Below are positions 1 through 11,279 of a stretch of DNA of 64,000 nucleotides, one piece after another. The position numbers and the translations under genes were made by a program. The notes beneath the pieces were generated by a model. It was given only the letters and a program-made list of their open reading frames with translations. It was not told the DNA's origin and did not search any database. Location: NCBI RefSeq assembly GCF_963576675.1, contig NC_088915.1:44483501-44547500 (forward strand), in the 5' to 3' direction. Origin of the DNA: Euphorbia lathyris. Lineage: Eukaryota; Streptophyta; Magnoliopsida; Malpighiales; Euphorbiaceae. Position 1 is the first letter of the stretch. Every line of letters starts with the position of its first letter.

Positions 1-239
1 TTTATAACATTTAAACACCTTATATCCCATAATTTTTTTATTAAAAATGAAAAATATAATAAGTCGATAAATTATATAATTAAAACTTTACTATTCTAAA
101 AATTTATATTTTTATAGTTTATAAATTAATTTGTTAATAACTAAAAAATATAATAAATAACTAAAAATGATAACACAAATATTTAATTACTAATTAATTA
201 TACTTAAATTTTTTAATATAAAATGATTCCTTATTAATT
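1..239. other. AT-rich DNA, no gene seen
   Basis: Very AT-rich sequence without an open frame, splice pattern or repeat border that I can recognise. It is probably part of the repeat continuing from the left of the window. Confidence 0.4.
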
Positions 240-600
240 TATATTCTTTTGTTGCGAATTTTTCAAATCCCCACTGTTGTCTTAACATTTGTGTCGATTT
301 TTATTTTCCCCATTATTTTTTTGTGGCGAATTAAATCTTTCCCACAGTATATACCATTATTTGTGGCGAATTTGATAATTCCCCACAATCTATGATATTA
401 TTTATGGCGAACTATGATATTCGCCACAGTATATAACATTAAATGTGGCGAATATCAGTGTTCCCCACTAATTTACCATTTTATATGACGAATTCTGAAA
501 TTCCCCATTGAAAATTAATTTTTTGTGGCAATTTTATTGTCCGCCACATATTTGTATGATTTAGTGGCGAAATAGTTTTCCCCACAATTTTTTCCCCACT
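240..600. repeat. Degenerate subterminal-type repeats (GTGGCGAA / TTCCCCAC)
   Basis: About seven imperfect copies of a 50-60 bp pattern, in which GTGGCGAA is followed 10-20 bp later by TTCCCCAC or TCGCCACA, so many copies are partly palindromic. Short motifs repeated in both orientations are typical of the subterminal regions of CACTA-type DNA transposons. The motif differs from that of the adjacent CACTA element at 639-4425, so this is likely the edge of a second transposon entering from the left. I did not find its terminal repeat. Confidence 0.55.
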
Positions 601-659
601 AAAAGTCGGATTTCTGGCAGCTTACATGAAGAACTATACACTACAAAAAATATGACCTT

Positions 660-1500
660 TTATGACGATTTTTTTTTCTACGAACATAATTTCGTCACCA
701 ATAATCAATTAACCATGACGAAAATTTATATTTTGTCGCTGTTTTTACTTTCTCATGACAATTTTTAAGAGTGTCTTCATTGATATACCAATTCGTCACT
801 ATTAGATATATTTTATGACAATATGTTAAATATCGTAACCTATAGTTTTCGAGGAAAAATTTAGCAAAATCAATTTGGAGGGAAAAAAATTTCTTAACGA
901 AATAATGATAATTAGTGACAAATTTATTGTCATGGTAAGAAATGCTTTTTTATGACGCTTTTATTGATGATAGCTAAATTCAAACAAACGGTGACAAATA
1001 AAATTTTATTATTAATTATTATTTTTTGTGATATTATTTAAATATTGTCATGTATTTGGATATTATTATGACGATATATCAATAGTCATCACCATAATAA
1101 TTACGGATATATTTTAGTAATTTCATTGAAAAATTATTTTTAATAAATGACGATTCTGTTTTTCATCATTGGAGATAATATGTTAATGGCAATTGTAATA
1201 TGTCATAATGTGACAAAAATATATGATGTCATATTGTGAAATTATTTATTTATTTATAATCTATTTGAACATTTTTTATGAATATGTATACTGTTTTAGA
1301 ATATAATTTTTATGTTAATTCTTGCCCATCATTAATAATAGAGTGAAATGGTGGTTAATAAAAATGTGTCATATATTATTATTACTATAACGATGTTATT
1401 CGTATATTGTCATATATATATTAAATGGACGTGACGCTAACCCTTATGTTTAATTATAACATTTTATGATTTTTTTTAAAAGGAACATTTTATGATGTTA
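660..1500. repeat. Left subterminal repeats of the CACTA element
   Basis: Dense short motifs of the kind TGACGA, TGACAA, TTGTCA and CGTCA occur in both orientations directly inside the left terminal inverted repeat. In CACTA elements such motifs bind the transposase accessory protein; that role is inferred from the family. Confidence 0.7.
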
Positions 1501-1560
1501 AATTCAATTATGTAACAAATTTCTAATTTAATAGTATAAGATATATTATCTTCTTAAAAA

Positions 1561-3700
1561 AAATATTACTATCATTTATTAATATATTAATTTATTCAAA
1601 TTTTCAATTTAATTTAATATATACTTCCTGTTACTAAACTTTTTTTTAGCATATATATATTACTAAAACATTTATGTTTAGTAAAATTTCCGTTTTAATA
1701 TGAGATAAACTAAACGTTTAATATATTAATTGCTTAAACTTGTTCAAAAAATTTGATTGGCCTTTTGAACTTAAAGTGTCATTATTAAGTCTCTAAATCT
1801 ATAAAAACACTATAAAAGTATAAAAAAAGTTTAAGTTTTTTTAACTATTAATGATGAATTAGGACTTTATTTTGTAAGTTTTAAATTTTTTTTAAAGGTT
1901 TAGACAAATTGAAATGTATACGACTTTAAATATGTTCAAACGGTAAATGTATTAATGTAAACAAATTCAAAAGAGTAAATAGACCACTTTAAAAAAATTG
2001 AGGTGACAAATAGATTATTTTAAACAAATTGAAGAGAGAAAAAACATTTTATTAATTAGAGGGTTAATTGAACTTTTAGAGTGAGTTCAAAGAGTCTTGA
2101 TGTATTAAACCTTTAAAAGATTTTATTTAGGATAGATATAAATTTGTATTTAAACTTAAATTTGAAACTTATCTCTTTCAACAAACACCATGCCATAAAA
2201 TAACTACCTTTGCACGTTCTTGTTGCACCCCTCCCTTCAAAGCGCATCATCTTCCTTCTCTGTTTTTTTCTCTCTCTCAAATAAAATTTCATTTCTCTTT
2301 TTCATCTCGATTCTTAACCATCTGCGTTCAAACTTTTGGGGTTTCCTCGGTCAGTCGGTTTCCATCCATCAATTTTTCTATTCTTGCTAGCTTAAGTCCG
2401 ATCTGAAGAGAATACTGCTAAATCAGTATTTACTTTCCACCGCTAAGATGTGTACGTTCTTCCATTTTTCTCTCTTTTTCTTGTCAATTATTTTTCTTAT
2501 GTTCAGGTTATTTTTCTGTGTCATTTCTTTATAGGGTAAACGGGATAGAATTCGAGAAGGGTAAAATAGATTTAGCCAAAGCTTCAACAAATGAATATGT
2601 ATTTCTTAGCCTTTCTAGTTTTAGATTTTCTACTTTCTAGTCTTTTGGTTAAGAAAACTCAAAGAATATTAAGCCTTATGGAGAAGTGAATTCCATATGA
2701 ATACCATCAGTTTGCACATTTTTCCCGTGTGCTTGCAAAGGAAAAATAATCACGTACAATTGAGATTATGCAATAGTAAGCAACATATAACTAATGATTT
2801 GGTCTTGAAATCAAATTTTTAGTTTCCAAAACAAATTAAATATGTTTAACAGTAGATAATTTATAAGCAAAAAGAAGATAGTTTATAACTTTTCCGGGCC
2901 TCTATCTATTTTCTGCAACTTCGATACTGCTTTCATATATTTTTATTTCTCAATTTCGTGATTGCTTGCAACTATGATTTTTTTATTTGCTTTTGCTACA
3001 TTGAAGTCCTGAAATTATTTGTTTGCTACATTTTCAATTTCAAGGATACATCTAGCCTTTCTTATGTTCTGAAATCCAAAACTGAAGAATATAAAGCTTA
3101 CATATATGAAATAGAGGTTATTTCTTTGTTCATTATTGTGGAGCCTTTTGCAATCACTGAATTTGGTTTATATTCATTGCGTTTGTTTCCTGTCAATTTG
3201 GTTAATATCACTTTTTGCACATTCTATCATCAACTTGTCTGTTTAGCTATTTATACTTGTCACGACTTAGGAAATACAACCCATGTATTACAATTCAATA
3301 CATACATATATAATATCAGTTTTCATGGTTCGAATGATTAATGTTTTTCTAATTCTGTTTTCAAGTTTTCATTATTGTTTCAAATTGCATTTTGCATCTG
3401 ATTTTACACTTGAATAGATTTTATAGGGTTCAATTAATATTTTTGAAATTTCTCACCAGGGCTCCCAAAGGCGAGGCGAGGAAGGAGCGATCCATAACTC
3501 CTTACATGAGGTGCCTTTGAATGATGGGTTGCTAAAGTATAGAAGAGCGCTGCTTTTACCTTTCTCACATTTTTATGACTAAGGATACCAATAGTAATTT
3601 AAATTAGCATTGACTGTGATGTTATCTGATGGGAAAATACTCTATGGAAATTATGTTTGCAAGTTTTTCCATTCATTAATTTATCTTCACTATGTTTTTT
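1561..3700. other. Internal region of the CACTA element, possible captured DNA
   Basis: This stretch lacks the subterminal motifs. Around 2215-2345 it resembles a plant transcript leader: pyrimidine-rich tracts (TTCCTTCTCTG, TCTCTCTCTC) and less AT than its surroundings. A 127-codon open frame at 2958-3341 (+) has a composition rich in I, F, Y and L and resembles no family I know; I do not regard it as a gene. A GGCGAGGCGAGGAAGGAGCG block at about 3471 stands out in base composition. Confidence 0.35.
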
Positions 3701-3719
3701 GGGATAGTCCATTTTGTCG

Positions 3720-4400
3720 GCAAATTATTTGTCTAATGATTCATTGTAATGTCACATTATATATTGAATAAATGACAATAAAATTTTGCTATTATAAGAT
3801 AATTTTCCATGATGATTTTTATCTCTAGAATGAACCTTTAATGACAATATATTTGTCACTAATTAATATGATTTAGTGACAAATTAAATGTTAAAATGAC
3901 AATAAATATAATAATTATGTAATAAAAATTTACAATTTCTTTTAGATATATAGATTCGTCACCTTAATTCTAAATTTAGATCACAAAATATGAATTTTGT
4001 CAGTTTAATATTTACATTTCATGACAAAATTTAACCTTACATGACAAAAATTGCAACGTCAGTAAAAAAAATTATATTGATATTTGTCACCTTAACTATA
4101 ATTTTTTATGACAATATTTTTTTGACGTCATCTAAATGTTTACTATTAATGACAAAATGAAGTCTATATGACGAAATATTTACAATAATAATGACAAAAT
4201 AAGTGTCACGAAAAGAAAACAATATAGTGACACATGTTCCTTTTTGTCATATAAAATTAAATTAATTATGACAAAATTTTTTTTTGTCATATATACATAA
4301 TATCATGCTCCTGCCGTGACGATTACTGTGACGACAAAATTTTGTCACCTATTATATATTGTGACGAAAAATCATGTTTTCGTGACAATTTTTATGCGTC
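3720..4400. repeat. Right subterminal repeats of the CACTA element
   Basis: More than twenty short TGACAA/TTGTCA-type motifs in both orientations lie directly inside the right terminal inverted repeat, mirroring the left end. Confidence 0.7.
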
Positions 4401-4464
4401 ATAAAAGACCTAATTTCTTGTAGTGATAAGTGTTACTCCACCTGAAGAATCAGAGGTCGACTTT

Positions 4465-5072
4465 TGATATTGTGTAGATTTAGCAACACCGTAGAGCGTC
4501 CCTGTGAGGCTCCATTGGGATCGGTCGGGGGCACTCCGATGCCTAAGTTAGTAAACTTCTTAAGAGAATAAACTGTAATGACAAAGCAAAGCTAAGAAGG
4601 GTGTGTAAGTGTACCTTTGTTGTCATGTTACAAGGGTATTTATACAGGTTTGAGTGATAACTGTAATAACTTTCTCTTAATGCTCTTTTAATGAAGAGTA
4701 ATCCTTCTTTAATGCAATTTAACTCTCTCTTCTAACCTCCAGGTTTTGGCAGGTTTTGAGATATCTTTAATGCTAGTTTAATACTAATGAGTTACGTCGT
4801 ATAGTCGTTCATTTCTTCTAAAGGCGAATCGCCATATGGGGCAGATCCCTTCCTTCTCTTACCGGACGGATCTTTGTAAGGACCCGCGGAACGACACCGT
4901 ATTTCCAACTATGAGCTGTGTGGCGGATCATAAGAAGGAATACCCAAGACTACACCGTATCTTTATCTGTACACCATATATATCTTGGAGGCGGGCCTTT
5001 TCTCCCTTTAAGCCCTCTTCGCTAGGGAATATCTCCAGCTTAGTCCTTCATGTTTCATGGCGGATGTTATCA
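4465..5072 (-). repeat. 3' LTR of element A
   Basis: Starts TGATATTGTG and ends GATGTTATCA on the plus strand, so it has TG...CA ends. It is 608 bp, the same length as its partner at 31241-31848, with scattered substitutions (for example GGCTCCATTGGG here against GGCGCCGTTGGG there). Confidence 0.92.
4637..4644 (-). promoter_or_regulatory. TATA box in the 3' LTR of element A
   Basis: The minus strand reads TATAAATA, conserved at the equivalent place in the 5' LTR (31413-31420). It is a plausible core promoter for the retrotransposon RNA. Confidence 0.55.
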
Positions 5073-5090
5073 GAAGCCTCCCCTAAATGG
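5073..5090 (-). other. Polypurine tract of element A
   Basis: The minus strand reads TTTAGGGGAGGCTTC directly before the 3' LTR (TGATAACATC). The position and purine richness fit the primer for plus-strand DNA synthesis. Element F has the same arrangement at 62856-62871. Confidence 0.7.
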
Positions 5091-5341
5091 TCTTTTAAGT
5101 TCTTTAGGACTTATCAGCTTCTTCGTATGCTATTAGCATTTATTGCACCTGACAGGCACCTTTATCTAGTCCAATGACGTTTCTACAGGTCGCAGTTCTC
5201 GACACGGATTTCGAAACTATTTAATCATTTCACTAAATAGAAAAGGCTTTCCTTTCAACTTCTTTCATCTTCACTTTTGCTCTCTACGATTTTCTTCAAT
5301 CATCTACAGAAGCTTAATCTCTCTCTCTCTACCTTTCGATT

Positions 5342-5362
5342 TTTCATGTAAGTTCATCTTTC
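5342..5362 (+). promoter_or_regulatory. Conserved leader block with ATGTAA before antisense ORF of A
   Basis: A 21-bp block centred on CATGTAAGTTCATC lies 43 bp before the antisense ORF start. An identical block occurs before the antisense ORF of element F (63101-63121), although the surrounding leaders differ greatly. It contains a minimal start-stop ORF (ATG TAA) and also a 5' splice-site-like GTAAGT. Either could explain the conservation. Confidence 0.5.
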
Positions 5363-5405
5363 TACTGTAATCTCTCCATTCTTTCCTGAATTTTTGTTTA
5401 TTTGA

Positions 5406-7585
5406 ATGCTTCTTTCATCTTCTACTTCTTCTTCCGAGAGAACCTCGAGTTTGAACTTAAACTCTTCTTTGGTGCCTTCTTCATTTCGTATTCCCATTGC
5501 GACCATGAAGGCCCAAAACCTTACCTCTAGAGAAAAAGCAAGTTCTTCTGCTCCTAAAAAGAAAGGGGCAAAATCCCCTAAAATGGAGGTGACCTCTTCT
5601 AGTTTTAGCTTTACCATACTGATAACTCTTCAATCTCTATACCCTTGGCTCCGAGCAGCTTCTTGCTTGGTTCCTACAACTTATCAGAGACCTGCGTCCC
5701 CTTCTAGGGGTTATTTCGTAGTCTATCAAAGCCACGTTGAAAGGGGCTTTAGTTATCCGGTCCCCAAGATGGTTGGGGACATTCTTGAATTTTTCTATAT
5801 CCCTATTTGCCAACTGCACCCAAACGGTTGGTTAGACTTAATATTGGATACTTACTTGGCGGCGAATCTGGGCTTGATTCTGAGCCCTCGCATTTTCCGA
5901 ACTCTTCACACCATGTCCAAACGTGGGGTGGAAAGTCATATTACCTTTTCCAAATTGAAAGGGTATTTGCCTTTTCATAGTAAGATGTCGAACGTCCATC
6001 GTTGGGAGCAAATATTTTTCTTTGTGAAGATAGTGGAAGGCGTACCTCTCGGGTTTCCTGCCAGATGGAACTATAAACCAAAAGAGAAGGCGAATCAGAA
6101 GTTTTACCTTACCCAGAAGGAGAAGAATACTCTACGGATTCTTTGGTCTCTCAAGCATAACTTTTGGACGTATGACCAAGCTTTGGCTATTATGAAGTCT
6201 GGCGAACCCCTAGCGATGATACGAGATGGAGAGATCCGCTACAATTCTTTCTACGCTTTTGAAGGTATATTCTGCCTTTTTTCATCCGCCTTATTAACCT
6301 GTTCTTGCAGGGGGAGAATTAATGCCAAAGATGTTATTGCAGAGAGGCAAAGACTTCAGGCAGCTCTGGTCGCCCAGGAGAAGGCGAACGCTGCGCTTAG
6401 CAAGAAGGACGGAAAGCGTCCTGCGACCTCTGGTGCCCAAACCCCTCCTTCTTCGAAAAAGGCCAGGGCGTACGGTCCTCTTCAGGAGCAAGTTTCACAA
6501 GCCGGCGAATCGGATCAACAAATGATTCCGGCGAAGACTTCTAAGGTCTCCTTATTCTCCTCTTCCTTTTCTCAGGTATGCTTTTTCTTTTAATGTGTTC
6601 TTGTAAAGGATATTAGGATTTACCTTTGTATTAGCTTTGCTTTTCGTTTGGATTTTCAGTCTTCAAAGCCCGATCTTGGAGGTTACTGGTTATCCAAGCA
6701 TGGTCCTAGGTTGGTCCTGGCTTCGGAGCATATAATGCATGACATTGAGGAAGCTATCGGCAAGCTTCCTGTTGTTTTGGAGACAAGGGCCAAGTACAAG
6801 ACCCTAACCCACCTTAAGATGATCAAGCGGCGATTTTTAGCGGTATGTGACATTTTTGACCCTGGTACCTTTCATACTTTCCTTCTCTAACTCACTCTTT
6901 CTTTTACTATCTATTTTAGACCATTGATCACTGTAATGCTGTGGAGGCGGACATTGCTATGAACGCGGTGAAGGAAGCCCGTCTCAAGGAGCTGGAAGAT
7001 AAAGTCTCCCTTGCCAACTCCAATGCTCAGGCGGTAAGTGCTTTAGTGAATGGCTTAAAGGAGAAGCTTGCTGATCTGGAGAAAAAGCTAGAGGAGAAGA
7101 CTTTAGAAGCTGCCAAGTTGTCTGAGGAGTTGAAGGCGGAGCAAGAGGGGTGAAAGAAGGATTGGGACCGGTTAGAGGGAGCTTCCGGACTCCGTGCCTA
7201 CTATTATGGCGAACGTATCCTGGCGGCTCTTCTAAAAGACTTCCCAAACGCTGGCATTGACGATCCCCAAGTGGAAATGCCTTTTGAGAATGAAGCAGTT
7301 TACTATGCTTCTTTAGAGGATGCTAGGGCGGTCATTTTCAAAGAAGCTTTTGCCCCTCCCACAATACCAAAGAAGAGTGGAGAGATCATCGACCTGGAGG
7401 GCATTGTTCAGGACACGGAGGACGTCTTGGAGGATGGCAATGCTGCGCCTGGTGAGGATCTCCCTAAGGTGGGTGAATCAATAGAAGGTCAACATACCCT
7501 TGCTCCTGAACTTACACCGAAGCCCGTTGAAGCTAACCTGAGCGCCTCTCCTCTTGATGACAATGTTGATGACCTTACTGTTTAA
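5406..7585 (+). pseudogene. Antisense ORF of element A (gypsy-type transposon family protein), spliced, one stop
   Basis: The gene runs opposite to gag-pol, between pol and the 3' LTR. Exons read as 5406-6575, 6660-6842 and 6920-7585. Both introns (84 and 77 nt) have GT...AG borders, T-rich 3' ends and phase 0, and the frames join cleanly. The product would be about 672 residues apart from one in-frame TGA (7151-7153). A Ser-rich N-terminus is followed by a domain with HVERGF, QLHPNGWLD and KMSNVH motifs, resembling the plant 'putative gypsy type transposon' family (Pfam Transposase_28), then a K/R-rich linker and a Leu-heptad coiled coil (about residues 460-530). An acidic tail ends the protein. 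Antisense ORFs at this place are known from Tat elements; their function is not established. Confidence 0.75.
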
Positions 7586-8403
7586 GGTCTTCTTTTTTGA
7601 TGTAAAAATGCTATCATTTTGCACATTTCTCACTATTTATTTTGCTCCTCTCTAAGGAGTTTTTTTTGCCTTTGGATGCATGCCTTTTACTTTAAGCATT
7701 CACTTAGTTATATGCTTTTCGGGAGAGACATAAGTGTCTAGACTTATTCTCTGAACTGCTTCTTTAAGTATTTCAGACTTGTTTCACCATATCAATCTTT
7801 CAAGTACTTAAACTTTTCCACCATATTCCGGGGTAGGTGGCCAGCCGTCCCCCGGTAAGCTTGCGATAAGGATTTCCTTTGCGCAGGATGAATCCGCCCA
7901 TTAATAGGATATCTAAACGACCACTTTACAAAAAAGTGTCTATCCGTTGCGGGACATTTATAATTTTGGATCCACCATATGAAGGGACTTTTAAAAGATG
8001 CTTTCACGGGGAAGAGAACCTGCCCTGATATGGAGGGACTTTGTATAAAATCTCCTCACGGGGAAACAATGGAGAATACAAATGGAGAATCTGCCCCGTT
8101 GCGGAGTTAGAATTTGCCCTATGGAGGGGATTTGCCTAAAAATATCTTTACAAGAGATGCAATGGTGATCATAAATGGAGAATCTATGCCTTCCCTCTTA
8201 GTTAGAAGACATTTATGTATTATGTGCTAAAGCAAAAATTAATTTCAATAATAATTCATTTATTGAGCAAGAAATGGCTTGCCTTTTATTACAATTGTGA
8301 ATAGCCTCTCTTATGAGCCTCATTAAAACCTTATAACAAGAAAAAACCCATTGAGAAAAAATCTTATTCTAAGGAAAAAAGAGTACTCAAGGCCCTTTTT
8401 CTT
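7586..8403. other. Spacer between antisense ORF and pol of element A
   Basis: No convincing ORF. Between about 7970 and 8190 there are degenerate repeats around TATGGAGGGACTTTG, CACGGGGAA and AATGGAGAATCTGCC, roughly 50-60 bp apart. Such repeat-prone spacers are common downstream of pol in Tat elements. Confidence 0.5.
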
Positions 8404-9671
8404 CTACTTCTGAAAGTATTTGCGGAGATTCTGGATGTTCCAAGTTTTTGGTATCTCTGTTCCATCCATCTCCTCAAGCTTGAAGGTGGCGGCTCCAATT
8501 TTAACCGCTACACGGTATGGTCCCGTCCAGGTTACGCCTAACTTGCCTTTTCCATCTGTCGACTGGATTTTATCCGCCTTCTTTAGGACTAAATCCCCTT
8601 TATTTAGCTCCATTAGGCGAGCATTTTTATTGTGATAGGAGGCGACTCGCTGTTTATAGGCGGCGATTCTGGTAGAAGCTTTATCCCTCTTTGTTTCAAG
8701 GTCATCCAGGCTTTGTCTAAGCCTCTCTTCATTTTGCCGCTCGCAATAAAAGGAGACTCGCCCACTAGGATTCTTGATTTCAATGGGGAGAACGGAGTTT
8801 CTCCGGTTGCCACCCTGGGGGTTGTACGGTACGCCCATAAGACTGACATCAACTCATCCGCCCAACATTTCTTCTTTTCTCCTAATCTTTTCTTAATCCC
8901 CTTGACAAGCGTACGATTTGTAACCTCGGTCATGCCGTTTGATTGCGGATAATAAATGGAGGTGAAGTTGTTGGTGATTCCCCAATCTGAGCAGTATTTC
9001 TTGAATTCTTCACAATTGAACTGTGTCCCATTATCTGTGACAATCGTATGAGGTACGCCAAATCTTCCAATAATGTTGTCATGGAGGAAATCTATCATTC
9101 GCTTGGCAGTAATGATTGAAACGGGTTCGGCCTCCGCCCATTTGGTGAAATGATCTACAGCCACTATAACGAACTTGTATTGTCTCTTGGTAGGCGGGAA
9201 TGGTCCTACTATATGAATGCCCCAGGTGGCGAATGGCCAACCTTCCACGATTGGTCTCTGAAGCGCCTTGTGTACATGTGTTTCATTCGCGTGAATTTGA
9301 CAATTGTGGCATTCTTCCACCATTTTCTTAGAATCTTTCTCCGCCGTGGGCCAATAATATCCTGCTAACCTTGTCTTTTTAAAGATCGTAGCATGCGCCT
9401 CATGTGCTCCACATATCCCTTTGTCTAATTCCCATAGGACGTCTTGTTCTTCCTTCGTAGCTATACATTTTAACCATGGTTGGCTAAAGGACTTTTTGTA
9501 CAATTGATCTTCCATGATAGCATAGTGGGCGGCTTTCTTGACCACCTTCTTGGCTTGATTCCTATCTTCAGGCAGGATTCCTTCTTCTAGGTACCTTACT
9601 ATGGCGGTTCTCCAATCATTCTGAGCCAATTGGATGATCACCACTTCTTCTTTTTCAAATGCTGGTTTCAT
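8404..9671 (-). pseudogene. Integrase of element A (frameshifted, catalytic Asp lost)
   Basis: Read from 9671 down, the frame holds the end of the RNase H-integrase linker, the zinc-binding HHCC region (ending CHNCQIH), the catalytic core and a C-terminal domain (KGDLVLKKAD, ending in LRKYFQK at 8404). The second Asp (VTDNGTQF) and the Glu (NGMTEVTNRT) are present, but the first Asp of the triad is His: the sequence reads WGIHIVGPF where relatives have WGIDIVGPF. A frameshift near 8790-8840 separates core and C-terminus. The enzyme should therefore be inactive. Confidence 0.88.
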
Positions 9672-11279
9672 TTTGATTGCAAATGGACATGTGAGGTCTT
9701 GCCATTGGCTCTTACTGGAAGCTGCTTTGGCCAGATGATCCGCCTCCGTATTTGATTCTCGTGGGATATGTATTATTTCCTACTTCACGCCATTGCCCTC
9801 CAAAATAGACAGGATTCGCTTTGCTTCTTCCACATACTTTGCTAAAGTTTCATCTTTGACATGAAAATTCTTCATTACTTGTTTCACCATCAGCTTTGAA
9901 TCGCTATATATCACTCTGGCACTACTTCCTTCAGCAGTTGCAATCCAAGGATCAGGGCTTCGTATTCTGTCGCATTGTTAGTTATGGAGAAATCTAATTT
10001 AGCTACATAGCAGACTCGAACATATTCTGGCCCCTTTATTAATACTTCCGCTCCTGCTCCTTCTTTTGAAGAGGCTCCATCCGTATGCATTGTCCTTTCC
10101 TCTTTTCTGACTTTTGGCGAGCTTGTGAATTCCTCTGTGAATTCGTTAACAAAATCCGCCAAAACCTGGCTTTTCAACGCTACCCTTCCCTCGTACCGAA
10201 TGTCAAACTCGCCCAACCGTATGGACCGTTCCATCAACCTGCCGGATGTTTCTGGCCGCTGCAACACCTTCCTCATTGGTATACTCGTTCGCACTATGAT
10301 GGTGTGTGCTTGAAAATATGGACGCAGACGGATGGAAGTGACTACTACCGCCAATGCCATTTTGTCTAGCTTTGAATATCTTGTCTCAGCATCTTTCAAC
10401 ACCTTGCTCACATAATATATAGGATATTGCTGTCCTTCTTCCTCCATGATTATGACCGTACATATTGCTTTCTCTCTAACTGAGACGTATAAATAAAGGT
10501 CCTTACCTTTAGTTGGTCTACTCATCAACGGTGGTTTAGACATGAACTCCTTTATTCCTTCGAAGGCTTGTTGGCAATCATCATTCCAATCGAAGGATTT
10601 TTGCTTCTTAATCACTTCATAGAAGGGGAGGCATCGCCTAGCGGAGCAAGATATGAATCTTCCCAGAGCAATGATCCGCCCGTTCAGGCGCTGCACCTCT
10701 CGAAGGTTCTTTGGTGGCTTCATTTCTAACACCGCCTTTAGTTTTTCAGGGTTAGCCGTGACTCCTTGGCGATTAATGATATAGCCCAGAAATTTGCCAG
10801 ATGTGGCACCAAATGTACATTTTTTCGGGTTAAGCTTAATATTATGAATTTTTAATACATCGAGTACCTCTTTGATGTCCGCCACATGTTCCTTCATGGT
10901 TTTGCTTTTGATGATCATATCATCAACGTATATGGAGAAGTTATCACCCTTCTTATCCTCGAAAATCTTGTTCATCATGCGCTGATATGTGGCCCCTGCA
11001 TTTTTTAAGCGAAAAGGCATTACTTTAAAACAATATGTCGCATGATGTGTGATAAATGATGTCTTGATTCTGTCCTCAAGATGCATAGGTATTTGGTGAT
11101 AGCTGGATTTCACATCTGTGAAAGAGTAGACCTCGTGCCCTGCCGTTCCATCCACCAAGATGTCAATACATGGTAAAGGACAATTGTCCTTCGGGCATGC
11201 CTTGTTTAAGTCCGTGAAGTCGACACACATTCTGTATGCTCCATCAGCTTTCTTAACTAGAACCACATTCGCCAGCCAT
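9672..11279 (-). pseudogene. Reverse transcriptase and RNase H of element A
   Basis: The main open part (11266-9911) begins inside the RT fingers (VLVKKADGAYRMCVDF), contains the active-site YVDDMII, and passes through the first RNase H and tether into a second, archaeal-type RNase H (HTDGASSKEGAG, TNNATEYEALILGL). That second domain is a Tat-lineage hallmark. A frameshift near 9915 moves the remaining RNase H (YSDSKLMV) into another frame, and a TAG near 9781 interrupts it just before the IPRESN motif. Confidence 0.88.

Larger units (their letters stand above)
639..4425. mobile_element. Non-autonomous CACTA (En/Spm) DNA transposon
   Basis: The element starts with CACTACAAAAAATATGACC and ends with the inverted counterpart, GACCTAATTTCTTGTAGTG; the match continues inward through TTTTATGACG. 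It is flanked by a 3-bp target-site duplication ATA (636-638 and 4426-4428), the size expected for CACTA elements. Both ends carry many short TGACAA/TTGTCA motifs. No transposase-like reading frame is visible in the 3.8 kb, so movement would depend on an enzyme supplied elsewhere. The AT-rich centre (about 1560-3700) may be captured DNA. Borders are firm; the origin of the cargo is unknown. Confidence 0.9.

Noticed and set aside
2958..3341. 127-codon ORF in the CACTA element
   Set aside because: AT-rich composition, no recognised motif, no intron or leader pattern tied to it.
4429..4464. Host exon joined across the CACTA element and element A
   Set aside because: A peptide-like frame appears after 4429 but it does not continue into the sequence before 636 once one ATA copy is discounted (a stop and frame change occur).
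6265..6310. Additional intron in the antisense ORF of A (GTATAT ... TTCTTGCAG)
   Set aside because: It looks like an intron at both ends but is only 46 nt and not a multiple of three; removing it breaks the frame, whereas reading through keeps it. A G-run length change at 6311 could explain it, which I cannot prove.
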